Below, piece after piece: positions 46,889-56,043 of a DNA stretch of 64,000 bases. The stretch's first letter is position 1, and each line of letters starts with the position of its first letter. Position numbers and translations under genes: made by a program. Source of the DNA: Bifidobacterium catenulatum subsp. kashiwanohense JCM 15439 = DSM 21854 (GTDB lineage Bacteria; Actinomycetota; Actinomycetes; Actinomycetales; Bifidobacteriaceae); assembly GCF_001042615.1 (NCBI RefSeq), contig NZ_AP012327.1:1054001-1118000 (forward strand), read 5' to 3'. The notes beneath the pieces were generated by a model that saw only the letters and a list, made by a program, of their open reading frames with translations, had not been told where the DNA came from and ran no database searches.

Positions 46889-47204
46889 TCAGTTCCATAC
46901 TGAACCAGTCGAAACGACAATAACAGCGAACCGCAGAGGGGACAGCATGTCCGGTCTGCGGTTCGCTGTTATCGGAACGAAAGATCGCGAATCTGCAGCA
47001 TATCGTTCGCAGCGGTTCGATCAGGGATTCCTATACGGCAGCTGCATGCGTGGGTTGTGGATAAGTGTGGATAAGTGTTCGCTCATCCACTTATCCACAG
47101 ATTTTCTTACGGAGATGGCGGGTGAATATTGGTTTCTGCCATGCTGGTCTGCACGCATAAGCGAAGACGTCTATGCGACAACCAACAACCAAAGAAGGTG
47201 AACC
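46889..47204. other. Spacer upstream of the pilus genes
   Basis: No gene is supported. It contains a 15-bp inverted repeat (46922-46936 with 46956-46970), probably the terminator of the FMN-binding protein gene although no T-run follows. The DnaA-box cluster at 47056-47099 and presumably the pilin promoter also lie here. Confidence 0.55.
47056..47099. promoter_or_regulatory. Cluster of three perfect DnaA boxes, two forming a hairpin
   Basis: TGTGGATAA occurs at 47056-47064 and 47066-47074, and its complement TTATCCACA at 47091-47099; all three match the DnaA consensus TTATnCACA exactly. The second and third are part of a 12-bp perfect inverted repeat (47066-47077 with 47088-47099). The cluster is 106 bases before the pilin start. 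Confidence 0.75.
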
Positions 47205-48884
47205 ATGACACAACGCACCATACATCGCCGATGTGCAGCATTCCTCGCCATTGGCGCGATGTTGACCCTCGCCATGCCGAGCACGGCCCAAGCTGCTCCA
47301 CAATTGGCCGATTTGGATGTCAAACAGTCCATGAGCGTGAAAGCAAGCAACGGGGAAAGCCTTGAAGGCAAGGATCTCCGCGCCATCCAACTCGCCACAT
47401 ACACTGTGGCAAGCGCGGACGGCAACACGATCGTCGGCTACGATCTGACCACGAACACAGCATTGACGTCAGACATCACCGCGGCGGCCAAAACAGCCGG
47501 AGCCACCGACGCGAACCTCACCGTCAACGGCAAAAACGATCCGATGGTGTGGGTGGTGAAGAATCTGACCGACTCACGCAGCGATCCGTGGAGCGGAAAG
47601 CTACGCAACTTCTGCAATAGCCTCGCCAAACAAACCAACTTCGCCAAACAGGAGGGAACGGCGGTCGCCACGCTCAGCCAAGACAAAACCACCATGTCGA
47701 CCGACAACGTGCTCGTGCCGGGAATCTACGCCATCGTGGATCGTACGCCGGCAACAACCACGCCAAGCGGCGGAACCGCCGTCAAAACAACCGCGTCCAT
47801 CATGATGATGAACGGCACCGCGGTCAACGGCATCAGCCAACTGCGCACGGCCAGTGGCACGACCTTGACACTCGGACAGGTGATCTACAAGGTATCCAGC
47901 GTGGAAACACCCGATAAAAAAGTCAACGTCGGCAGCACGTGGAAAGACAGCGCATCCGAAGCGATAGGCAAGAATCTGACCTACCGCGTGACGCAGAAAA
48001 TTCCCAACTGGACAGGCTACGACCACTACTATCTCGCGTTGAACGACACGCTCGGCACAGGCCTCGACTATGGTTCGCTCACTTCAATCACCGTCGGCGG
48101 CAAAGCATTGGCAAGCACGTTCTACAAGGAAAACGTCAACGGCAAAACCATCAGCTGGCTGTTCGGCATCAACGGAGACATCCTCGCCTCGGACGCATCA
48201 AAGGCAGCCCTACCGGTCGGCGCGACGATCACCATCACCTACACGGCCCGCCTCAACGGCAACGCAGTCATCGGAAGCCCCTGCAACGTCAACTCCATCA
48301 ACCTAGAATACTCCCACAACCCCAATGCATGGAAGGACCACAACAACCAACCCGGCAACGAGGTCAAAGTCTGCACCGGCGAAATCGCATTGCGCAAGGT
48401 CGACGCCAAAAACCAAAAGCTCACCGGCGCGAAATTCACCATCGCCCAAGGTACCAGCGACAAAACACCTTTGAAACTCGTGTCACTCGGCAACGGCAAC
48501 TACCGCCTCGCCACCAGCGGCGACACCACAACCACCACCACGTTCGAAGCCGGAGAAACCAAAATCCAAGGACTCAAAGGCGAATACACCATCACCGAAA
48601 CACAAGCGCCCCAAAACTACTCGTCGCTCATGCTGCCCAGCGCGGTCGTCACCGTCAACGTTGATGACGCCACCATGACGTGGAGCATCGACGTCAAATC
48701 CGACCCCAACAACCTCATCAAAAAAGGTGACAGCCACACCGTGGTCGTCACCAATATCCGCACCATCACCGAAATACCGTTGACCGGCGCGGCAGGATTG
48801 ACCATGCTTTTCAGCATCGCAGCGCTCCTCTTCATAGGAGGCATCGTAATGCTGCGCATGTGCAAATCAGCCGACGACCGCTAA
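47205..48884 (+). CDS. Sortase-dependent fimbrial major subunit
   Basis: A 559-residue surface protein. The signal peptide ends near STAQAA (residue ~30). A fimbrial isopeptide-forming domain lies around residues 235-390 (LTYRVTQKIPNWTGYDHYYLA). A CnaB/SpaA domain lies at ~400-510 (GEIALRKVDAKNQKLTGAKFTI, with the isopeptide lysine). The wall-sorting signal IPLTG is at 524-528, followed by a hydrophobic helix and a basic tail. It is the shaft pilin polymerised by the sortase encoded 24 bases downstream. Bifidobacterial pili of this kind help attachment to host or extracellular matrix. No tip pilin gene is adjacent. The coding strand is strikingly rich in C and A. Confidence 0.9.
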   Translation: MTQRTIHRRCAAFLAIGAMLTLAMPSTAQAAPQLADLDVKQSMSVKASNGESLEGKDLRAIQLATYTVASADGNTIVGYDLTTNTALTSDITAAAKTAGATDANLTVNGKNDPMVWVVKNLTDSRSDPWSGKLRNFCNSLAKQTNFAKQEGTAVATLSQDKTTMSTDNVLVPGIYAIVDRTPATTTPSGGTAVKTTASIMMMNGTAVNGISQLRTASGTTLTLGQVIYKVSSVETPDKKVNVGSTWKDSASEAIGKNLTYRVTQKIPNWTGYDHYYLALNDTLGTGLDYGSLTSITVGGKALASTFYKENVNGKTISWLFGINGDILASDASKAALPVGATITITYTARLNGNAVIGSPCNVNSINLEYSHNPNAWKDHNNQPGNEVKVCTGEIALRKVDAKNQKLTGAKFTIAQGTSDKTPLKLVSLGNGNYRLATSGDTTTTTTFEAGETKIQGLKGEYTITETQAPQNYSSLMLPSAVVTVNVDDATMTWSIDVKSDPNNLIKKGDSHTVVVTNIRTITEIPLTGAAGLTMLFSIAALLFIGGIVMLRMCKSADDR

Positions 48885-48908
48885 CCGGCATCCAACGATA
48901 GGAAACAC

Positions 48909-49937
48909 ATGACGGTTCCCACACACGGCAAACCCCGACACAAAAACACGTCGGTAACACACAACATCATCCGATGGTGTGTGGGAACCGCCATGCTCAC
49001 CGCAACGGCACTCATCATCAGCATCCCCCTGATCATGCGCACCGAAGACAACATCCAACAAGCAGCCAGCGTCAAAGCGTACGCAGCCACCGTCGCCAAC
49101 ACCACAGACACGGCAATCCAAGAAAGCAAACGGCAGGCGAAACTCTACAACGCACGCCTCGCCAACCGAACCGAACCTCAAACCGACGATCCGGCAGACA
49201 GCCCAACCGACAACCAGACAAAATATGAAACCCCAACACAAACCCTCATCGAATACAACCAACAACTCGTCATCCCACCCAGCGACGTCATGGCAACCAT
49301 CAACTACCCAAAACTCGGCATCAACCTACCCATACGCCACGGAACAAGCGAACAAGCACTCGCCCTCGGCGCCGGACACTGGGCGGGAACATCCCTGCCA
49401 ATCGGGGGAGCAGGAACCCACACCGTCATCACCGCACACCGAGGCCTCGCCGACAAACTCATGTTCACCAAACTCGACCAAGCCCGAGAAGGCGATGAAT
49501 TCACCATCACCACCCTCGGTGAAACCCTCACCTACCAAGTGCAAACCATCCGCACCATCACCCCCGACGATTTCACTTGGATAAACAAGCACGACAACAC
49601 CGCCGATCGAGCCACGCTCATGACCTGCACCCCATACGGCATCAACACACACCGACTCCTCGTCACAGGAACACGCATCCCAAACCACGACGAATGCCCG
49701 CACGAAACAGGCTGCCTCACCGACGGAACACTCGCCATCACAGCGTTCGCACTCACCACCGTATGGGCAATCATCATCGCGCTCGCACGCCACAGTTACA
49801 ATGAGATGCATGATCGACGAAGTATTGTTCCTACGCCACGGACGCACCGCCTACAATCTCGCAAGACGTCTGCAAGGCCAAATCGACATTCCCCTCGACA
49901 TCGTCGGCAGGTGGCAGGCCGACCAAAGCGCTTATGA
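48909..49937 (+). CDS. srtC: Class C sortase (pilin polymerase)
   Basis: A 342-residue sortase with an N-terminal membrane segment (about 25-45), the catalytic histidine in VITAHRG, the cysteine in TLMTCTPYG, the arginine in HRLLVTGTRI and a C-terminal membrane segment (about 275-295), all standard for class C. It links pilin subunits through IPLTG. From about residue 296 the frame continues into the next gene for 137 bases, giving an Arg/His/Pro-rich tail that is probably fortuitous. The normal stop may have been lost. Confidence 0.9.
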   Translation: MTVPTHGKPRHKNTSVTHNIIRWCVGTAMLTATALIISIPLIMRTEDNIQQAASVKAYAATVANTTDTAIQESKRQAKLYNARLANRTEPQTDDPADSPTDNQTKYETPTQTLIEYNQQLVIPPSDVMATINYPKLGINLPIRHGTSEQALALGAGHWAGTSLPIGGAGTHTVITAHRGLADKLMFTKLDQAREGDEFTITTLGETLTYQVQTIRTITPDDFTWINKHDNTADRATLMTCTPYGINTHRLLVTGTRIPNHDECPHETGCLTDGTLAITAFALTTVWAIIIALARHSYNEMHDRRSIVPTPRTHRLQSRKTSARPNRHSPRHRRQVAGRPKRL

Positions 49938-50652
49938 ACTCGCCAGAACATACTATTGGGCGAAAATCGCGCACCTCGCCGACCATAATGACGAACTTGC
50001 CCAACCCGCGTACGAGGGCGCGTATCTCGCCGATCTCAACGAAATCAACGAGGCGCCGGCCGCAAGCCGATGCATGGTCGTCGTGTCGTCGGACCTTTTC
50101 CGCGCCCAACAGACCGCCCACGCCATCGCCGACCTTCTCGGACTTGACGTAGCTCTCGACCCGCGTCTGCGCGAACGCAGCTTCGGCGAATGGGAGGGCA
50201 TGACCCGTGAGGAGATTCTCGAACAGTACGCCGAAGACTACCATTCATGGCGCGCCCACACCGGAGGAGAAACCAAGCATGGCGTCGAAAGCCGTCGGCA
50301 TACCGGCCAGCGTGGTGCCCAAGCCATCCGAAGCATCATCGCCAAGCATGCCGGCGATTCCGCGCCAACCACGCTGCTCGCCGTCGGCCACGGATCATGG
50401 ATCGTGGCCACCGTCGCCGTATTGCTCGACATGGATCCGGATGATCTCAACAATCTCGGCGCCATGCGCAACGCCTTCTGGACGCGGATGGGCGTCGATG
50501 CAAGCCGTGGCCCCGCCGAACCTGACACATGGCAGTGGAAGCTCGACGCCTTCAACCAAGGCCCGGCCATCGCCGCGCTTACGGACTGGGAGAACGGTCC
50601 GAAGGAATTGCGCGGCCCGAACATGCCGTTGTGGAAGCCCATCATGCAGTGA
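49810..50652 (+). CDS. Histidine phosphatase (phosphoglycerate mutase-like), copy 2
   Basis: A 280-residue paralogue of the protein at 43919: FLRHGRTAYNLARRLQGQ, RERSFGEWEGM and VGHGSWIV hold the catalytic residues. It carries about 25 extra residues (around 50-75) between the first two motifs. An upstream in-frame ATG at 49801 overlaps a TACAAT -10 box (49797-49802). The ATG at 49810 lies 7 bases after that box, as expected for a leaderless transcript, so I prefer it. The promoter and start lie inside the sortase frame. Confidence 0.88.
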   Translation: MIDEVLFLRHGRTAYNLARRLQGQIDIPLDIVGRWQADQSAYELARTYYWAKIAHLADHNDELAQPAYEGAYLADLNEINEAPAASRCMVVVSSDLFRAQQTAHAIADLLGLDVALDPRLRERSFGEWEGMTREEILEQYAEDYHSWRAHTGGETKHGVESRRHTGQRGAQAIRSIIAKHAGDSAPTTLLAVGHGSWIVATVAVLLDMDPDDLNNLGAMRNAFWTRMGVDASRGPAEPDTWQWKLDAFNQGPAIAALTDWENGPKELRGPNMPLWKPIMQ

Positions 50653-50895
50653 TATGCAGTGGCATGCGGTAGCCCACGGTGGCCGTTGCTCACTGTGGGC
50701 GCATGCGGCGAACATGAATTCTCGATGAAATCTCCGGCTCGTGGTCGGCTAGCTCCCAAGGTTGGACTATTCTAAATAAGGTTGTTTGCCCGAATGGTCC
50801 AAGAACGGTCCCAAAAGACTGATTGTAGGAGACGTTGTATTCGGGCTGCCGTACAGCGATAGAACGTTGGAAAGCGCGAAAGGCGGGTGAGAGAC

Positions 50896-51846
50896 ATGTT
50901 GAGAATGTTCAGAACGATTAACGGCCAGGTGGAGCAGATCCAAAAACCCGAAAACGGGTCCTGGTTATGCCTTTCGGATCCGACCGATGTGGAGCTTGCC
51001 AACGTTTCCATGGAAACCGGCGTCGATCTTGCCGACTTGCGCGCCCCGCTTGATGACGAGGAACGGTCCCGTGTGGATGTGGAAGACGATTACACGATGA
51101 TCATCGTCGACATTCCAACCGTCGAGGAGCGTGGCGGGCGAGACTGGTACGAGACCATCCCGTTGTCGATCATCATCACGCAGTCGGCCATCATCACCGT
51201 CTGTATGCAGGACACTCCGGTGCTGCACCCGTTCATGGAAGGCACGATTCGCGGTTTCAACACGTATATGAAAACGCGTTTCATCCTGCAGATCCTGTAC
51301 CGCAACGCCACCATGTATCTGCGGTATCTGCGCATCATCGACCGTGAAAGCGACAAGCTCGAACTCAAACTGCGCCATTCCATGCAGAATCGTGAAATCC
51401 TCATGCTGCTCGAATTGAGCAAGACGTTGGTCTACTTCACCACGTCGCTTAAGTCGAACGAAATCGTGATGGAAAAGCTGACCACGCTGCCGCGCATCAA
51501 GCAGTATCCGGAAGACGAGGATCTGCTCGACGACGTCATCACCGAAAACAAGCAGGCTATCGAGATGGCCAATATCTACAGCGGCGTTCTAGCCAACATG
51601 ACCGATGCGTTCGCGTCGATCGTGTCGAACAATCTGAACAACGTGATGCGCATCTTCACGATTATCTCCATCACGCTGTCGATTCCGACATTGATCTTCT
51701 CGATGTACGGCATGAACTTCCAGGAGGGTATGCTTGGCATGCCGTTGACAGACAAGCCGTGGGGCTTCGCCGTGATCATCGGAATCTCGCTGGTCGTTTC
51801 GGCCATTGTCACCTGGTTCCTGACACGTTCACGCATGTTCAAGTAG
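50896..51846 (+). CDS. CorA-family divalent-cation transporter
   Basis: A 316-residue protein: acidic cytoplasmic N-terminal domain, long helix, then two C-terminal membrane helices with the channel signature YGMNF between them. The family carries Mg2+ (also Co2+ or Ni2+) as a pentamer. An in-frame GTG at 50887 is an alternative start. The loop after YGMNF (QEGMLGMPLTDKPWG) is short, as in Gram-positive CorA-like proteins. The 243 bases before it hold only an imperfect palindrome around 50668-50705. Confidence 0.9.
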   Translation: MLRMFRTINGQVEQIQKPENGSWLCLSDPTDVELANVSMETGVDLADLRAPLDDEERSRVDVEDDYTMIIVDIPTVEERGGRDWYETIPLSIIITQSAIITVCMQDTPVLHPFMEGTIRGFNTYMKTRFILQILYRNATMYLRYLRIIDRESDKLELKLRHSMQNREILMLLELSKTLVYFTTSLKSNEIVMEKLTTLPRIKQYPEDEDLLDDVITENKQAIEMANIYSGVLANMTDAFASIVSNNLNNVMRIFTIISITLSIPTLIFSMYGMNFQEGMLGMPLTDKPWGFAVIIGISLVVSAIVTWFLTRSRMFK

Positions 51847-51866
51847 AATCGCGTAGAATCGCGCGT
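51844..51866 (+). promoter_or_regulatory. Duplicated -10 element before a probable leaderless gene
   Basis: GTAGAATCGC occurs twice in tandem (51843-51852 and 51853-51862), giving TAGAAT boxes at 51844 and 51854. The second box ends 7 bases before the ATG at 51867, with no ribosome-binding site. The first box overlaps the corA-like stop codon. Confidence 0.5.
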
Positions 51867-52724
51867 ATGTCACGTCTGTCACGAAATATCGCGGCGCTGG
51901 TATGCGCCGCTTCGGTCGTATTGGGCACGAGCGCGTGCGGCACTTCCATTTCCGTTGTCACCAATGGTCTTGCGCAAGGGCCGACCATTGCGATTGGCGT
52001 GGCCGCGGACCAGCCGGGATTGGGTTTTATGCATGGGGGAGAATATTCGGGCTTCGATATTTCCGTGGCGCAATACGTGGCGAACACGTTGGGATTCGCG
52101 CAAAAACAGATCGTGTTCAAACAGGTGCTGCCGTCGACGCGCGTTTCGTCGCTTGAAGACGGCACTGTGGACATGGTGGTTGATGCTTTCGCCGCTGATG
52201 ACGTTCAGGATGGTGAGGTTGAGCTTGCAGGACCGTATTTGACCGTGCATGCGGCATTGCTGGTGCGTTCCGACAGTGCGGGAACCATCACCGGAATCGA
52301 CGATCTTGCCGGAAAAACGGTATGTGTGGCCAAAGACGGAATGCCCGCCGATAGCGTGCGAAATCTTGCGGAAGATGTGACCGTGAGCGAACGCGACACG
52401 TATCCGCAGTGCGAAACGGCATTGATGATTGGGCAGGCGGACGCCATTGCGGCCGACGACGCCATAGCGGCGGGCCTCGCATCCAACAGGGGAGGCGGGT
52501 ACCTTAAGGTCGTGGGCGAAACGTTCGGCGAACGCTCGTATGCGATCGCGGTCAAACCCGGCCAATCCACGCTTGCCGAACAGGTCGACGCCGCATTGCA
52601 GTCCATGATGGACGACGGCTCGTGGAAGCAGGCCATGGACGAGATGAAACAGTCGATTGGCTACGTTCCTGACATGTCGATCAACCCTCCCGCGATAACG
52701 CGCTCAGCGGCGTCGGAAGGCTGA
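51867..52724 (+). CDS. Amino-acid-type ABC transporter substrate-binding lipoprotein
   Basis: A 285-residue lipoprotein with lipobox TSAC (Cys24) and a family-3 solute-binding fold: YSGFDISVAQYVANTLGF, DLAGKTVCVAKDG and YAIAVKPGQSTL. These proteins bind glutamate/glutamine or other polar amino acids. No permease or ATPase gene adjoins it, so it must work with a transporter encoded elsewhere. It probably starts as a leaderless mRNA. The leuS gene follows 94 bases later. Confidence 0.87.
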   Translation: MSRLSRNIAALVCAASVVLGTSACGTSISVVTNGLAQGPTIAIGVAADQPGLGFMHGGEYSGFDISVAQYVANTLGFAQKQIVFKQVLPSTRVSSLEDGTVDMVVDAFAADDVQDGEVELAGPYLTVHAALLVRSDSAGTITGIDDLAGKTVCVAKDGMPADSVRNLAEDVTVSERDTYPQCETALMIGQADAIAADDAIAAGLASNRGGGYLKVVGETFGERSYAIAVKPGQSTLAEQVDAALQSMMDDGSWKQAMDEMKQSIGYVPDMSINPPAITRSAASEG

Positions 52725-52740
52725 CGGGCCTCACCTTGCG

Positions 52741-52787
52741 TGACGCTTTGCGAAACGCTTCTTGCATAATGATTGACGCTTTGCGAA
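52741..52787. repeat. Direct 14-bp repeats before leuS
   Basis: TGACGCTTTGCGAA occurs at 52741-52754 and again at 52774-52787, 33 bases apart (three helical turns), immediately upstream of leuS. The helical phasing suggests a protein-binding pair, though chance duplication is possible. Confidence 0.6.
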
Positions 52788-52818
52788 GTGTCCAGTTGCG
52801 CGGCTAGTTTCATGCATT

Positions 52819-55791
52819 ATGAGTGACATTGAGAAAAGCGCGCAGGCGCAGTCGAACGAACCAGCCGAGCCGTCGTTCCGTTACAATGCGGATCTGGCTC
52901 AGGGCATTGAGGAAAAATGGCAGAAGATTTGGGATGACGAAGGCACTTTCTGGGCTGCCAACGTCAATGGCGATCTGAAGGACGGCAAGGGACGCAACGC
53001 CGAAGGACGCCCGTCGTATTTCGCGATGGACATGTTCCCGTATCCGTCGGGCAAGGGTCTGCATGTGGGTCACCCGTTGGGCTACCTTGCCACCGATGTG
53101 GTCAGCCGCTACCATCGTATGAAGGGCGAGAACGTGCTGCACGCCATGGGCTATGACGCCTTCGGCCTGCCGGCCGAGCAGTATGCGGTCCAGACCGGCC
53201 AGCATCCGCGCATCACTACCGAGCAGAACATCGCCAACATGCGTCGCCAGCTGCACCGCATGGGCCTGAGCTTCGACAACCGTCGTTCTTTCGCCACCAT
53301 CGATCCGGGCTACGTGCGTTGGACCCAGTGGATCTTCTCCCGAATCTATGATTCCTGGTACGACGAGGATGCCACTAATCCGTCTGGTTCCAGGGGCTGC
53401 GCACGACCAATCAGCACGCTGATGGAGCAGTTCGAATCCGGCGAGCGTGAGATTCCGGGATTCGCGGGCAAGCAGTGGGGAGACCTGAGCGAAGCCGAGC
53501 AGGCTGACGTGCTCAACGACTTCCGTTTGGCCTACATCTCCAAGTCCCCGGTGAACTGGTGCCCGGGCCTGGGCACGGTGCTCGCCAACGAGGAGGTCAC
53601 CGCCGAAGGCAAGTCCGAACGCGGTAACTTCCCGGTGTTCCAGCGCGAGCTGCGCCAATGGTCCATGCGCATCACCGCATACGGCCACCGTCTGATCGAA
53701 GATCTTGATGGCATCGACTGGCCGGAGAAGGTCAAGCTTATGCAGCGAAATTGGATCGGCGAATCCCACGGCGCTTCCGTGCATTTCGAGGTCGAAACCC
53801 CGAACGGCGTCAAAGACATGGAGATCTACACCACCCGTCCCGACACCCTGTTCGGCACCACGTTCGCCGTGGTCTCTCCGGAACATCACATGCTCGAAGA
53901 CGTTCCCGCCGAATGGCCGGCCGAGACTCCGGAAGACTGGAAGGGCGGCTATGCCACTCCGGTCGAGGCGGTGAAGGCCTACCGCTTGGCTGCGGAAGCC
54001 AAGACCGCCAAGGACCGTGTTGACGAGGCTGGCGAGAAGACCGGCCTGTTCACCGGCCTGTACGCCATCAACCCAATCACCGGAGCCAAGCTGCCGCTGT
54101 TCACCGCGGATTACGTGCTCATGGACTACGGCACCGGTGCCATCATGGCCGTGCCGGGTGGCGACCAGCGTGATTACGATTTCGCGGTCAAGTTCGGCCT
54201 GCCGGTCATCTACACCGTGCAGCCGCTGGCCGAATCCGGCGACGATCTGGCCAACTATGAAGGCAAGGCGCCGTTCATCTCCCACGACGGCATCGTCATC
54301 AACTCCTCCGTGGACGCCACCCGCGCCAAGGGCGACGCGTTGAACCTCAACGGCCTTCGTGTGGACGAGGCCATCGACAAGGTGAACGCATGGCTGGAAA
54401 AGGCCGGTGTCGGCAAGGGCACGGTCAGCTACCGTCTGCGTGACTGGCTGTTCAGCCGTCAGCGTTATTGGGGCGAACCGTTCCCAATCGTTTATGGCGA
54501 GGACGGTACTCCGCATCTGCTGCCGGACGACCAGTTGCCGATCAACCTGCCGGATGTGCCGGACTATAGTCCGAAGACTTTCGATCCGGAAGACGCCGAA
54601 TCCAATCCTGAAGCTCCGCTGAGCCGCAACGAGGATTGGGTGAAGGTCGAACTCGACTTGGGCGACGGCAAGAAGACCTACTATCGCGACACCAACACGA
54701 TGCCAAACTGGGCCGGCTCCTGCTGGTACTACATGCGCTACCTCGACCCGACCGACACCGAACACATGGTCGAGAAGAGCGAGTTTGACTATTGGATGGG
54801 CCCGAACCACAATGAGACCACCGGCAAGTCCGGCGGTGTGGATCTGTACATCGGTGGTGTGGAACATGCCGTGTTGCATTTGCTGTACTCCCGTTTCTGG
54901 CACAAGGTGCTGTTCGACCTCGGTTTCGTCGATTCCGCGGAACCATTCCACAAACTGTTCAACCAAGGCATGATCCAGGCGTACGCCTACACCGATGACC
55001 GTGGCCAGTACGTGCCGGCCGCCGAAGTGGTGGAAGGCCCGGCCGATGCCAATGGTGAGCCGACTTTCACTTGGAACGGAGAACGCGCCAACCGTGAGTT
55101 CGGCAAGATGGGCAAGAGTCTGAAGAACATCATCACGCCGGACGACATGTACTCGAACTACGGTGCCGACACCTTCCGCCTGTATGAGATGGGCATGGGC
55201 CCGCTGGCCGAATCCCGCCCGTGGAACACGCGCAACGTGGTCGGATCCATGCGTTTCCTGCAGCGCCTGTGGCGTAACGTCGTCGACGAGAACACCGGCG
55301 AAGTGCACGTCACCGATGGCGAACTCGACACGAAGACTCTGAAACTGCTGAACAACACGATCGCCGACGTGACCGTGGAAATGGAAGCGATGCGTCCGAA
55401 CACGGCCATCGCCAAGCTCATCGTGCTCAACAACCACTTGACCAGCCTCAACGAGGTGCCACGCGCAGCCGTTGAACCGCTGATTCTGATGCTTTCCCCG
55501 ATTGCCCCGCACGTTTGCGAGGAACTGTGGAACAAGCTCGGACACGGCGAGTCGCTGGCACACGCCGAATGGCCGAAGGCTGATGAACGCTATGTCGGAC
55601 AGGACACCGTCACCGCGGTCGTGCAGATCAAGGGCAAGGTTCGTGCCAAGCTTGAGGTTTCGCCCGACATCGATCCGAAGGAACTTGAGAAGATGGCGTT
55701 GGAAGTCGTCGCCGACCGTTTGGGCGGCAAGGAACCGCGCAAGGTCATCGTCAAGGCTCCGAAGATCGTGTCCATCGTTCCCGCGGAATGA
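52819..55791 (+). CDS. leuS: Leucyl-tRNA synthetase
   Basis: A 990-residue class I synthetase. HVGHP (the HIGH motif) lies in YPSGKGLHVGHPLGYLATD near residue 80 and KMGKS (KMSKS) near residue 765. The editing domain is present, with TTRPDTLFGTTF and VPGGDQRDYDFA. Bifidobacterial LeuRS is longer than the E. coli enzyme (860) because of inserts between motifs; that holds here. No T-box leader fits in the 94 bases upstream. The start ATG is the first in frame. Confidence 0.97.
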   Translation: MSDIEKSAQAQSNEPAEPSFRYNADLAQGIEEKWQKIWDDEGTFWAANVNGDLKDGKGRNAEGRPSYFAMDMFPYPSGKGLHVGHPLGYLATDVVSRYHRMKGENVLHAMGYDAFGLPAEQYAVQTGQHPRITTEQNIANMRRQLHRMGLSFDNRRSFATIDPGYVRWTQWIFSRIYDSWYDEDATNPSGSRGCARPISTLMEQFESGEREIPGFAGKQWGDLSEAEQADVLNDFRLAYISKSPVNWCPGLGTVLANEEVTAEGKSERGNFPVFQRELRQWSMRITAYGHRLIEDLDGIDWPEKVKLMQRNWIGESHGASVHFEVETPNGVKDMEIYTTRPDTLFGTTFAVVSPEHHMLEDVPAEWPAETPEDWKGGYATPVEAVKAYRLAAEAKTAKDRVDEAGEKTGLFTGLYAINPITGAKLPLFTADYVLMDYGTGAIMAVPGGDQRDYDFAVKFGLPVIYTVQPLAESGDDLANYEGKAPFISHDGIVINSSVDATRAKGDALNLNGLRVDEAIDKVNAWLEKAGVGKGTVSYRLRDWLFSRQRYWGEPFPIVYGEDGTPHLLPDDQLPINLPDVPDYSPKTFDPEDAESNPEAPLSRNEDWVKVELDLGDGKKTYYRDTNTMPNWAGSCWYYMRYLDPTDTEHMVEKSEFDYWMGPNHNETTGKSGGVDLYIGGVEHAVLHLLYSRFWHKVLFDLGFVDSAEPFHKLFNQGMIQAYAYTDDRGQYVPAAEVVEGPADANGEPTFTWNGERANREFGKMGKSLKNIITPDDMYSNYGADTFRLYEMGMGPLAESRPWNTRNVVGSMRFLQRLWRNVVDENTGEVHVTDGELDTKTLKLLNNTIADVTVEMEAMRPNTAIAKLIVLNNHLTSLNEVPRAAVEPLILMLSPIAPHVCEELWNKLGHGESLAHAEWPKADERYVGQDTVTAVVQIKGKVRAKLEVSPDIDPKELEKMALEVVADRLGGKEPRKVIVKAPKIVSIVPAE

Positions 55792-55878
55792 TATTTCGAA
55801 AACTTTCGGAACCAACGGCCGCTGACAAGGTTTCCAACAGGATGTGAACCGTTCCCGCAGAAGACGACACGCCGAATA

Positions 55879-55926
55879 TGTGGATAACTTGCATCCTCCG
55901 ACCACAGGGGCCGTTTCGACTGGACA
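55879..55926. repeat. Shared upstream element, copy 2 (before comEA), with DnaA-box sequence
   Basis: Matches 32670-32716 over its length apart from a 2-base insertion at 55890-55891, one extra G and one substitution. It begins TGTGGATAACT (DnaA box complement) and ends CTGGACA at 55926. It lies 118 bases before the comEA start chosen here. Confidence 0.75.
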
Positions 55927-55928
55927 GC

Positions 55929-55964
55929 ATGCCCATGCATCCTCCAATTTGGATGCATGGGCAT
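55929..55964 (+). terminator. Hairpin between leuS and comEA
   Basis: A 14-bp perfect inverted repeat (55929-55942 with 55951-55964) with an 8-base loop. The T-run is weak, so termination may be partial. Confidence 0.6.
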
Positions 55965-56043
55965 TACTATTACCCCGCCAAACAGGCGGAACAGGCAGGC
56001 CGAGATCACATCGCCGGCCACGCGGCGGCTGCGTGGACTTGGC

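Noticed and set aside
47041..47204. Replication origin
   Set aside because: Three DnaA boxes are present, but dnaA, dnaN, recF, gyrB and rpmH are all absent from the window.
52725..52818. T-box leader for leuS
   Set aside because: Only 94 bases are available and no T-box consensus, specifier hairpin or terminator/antiterminator is visible.
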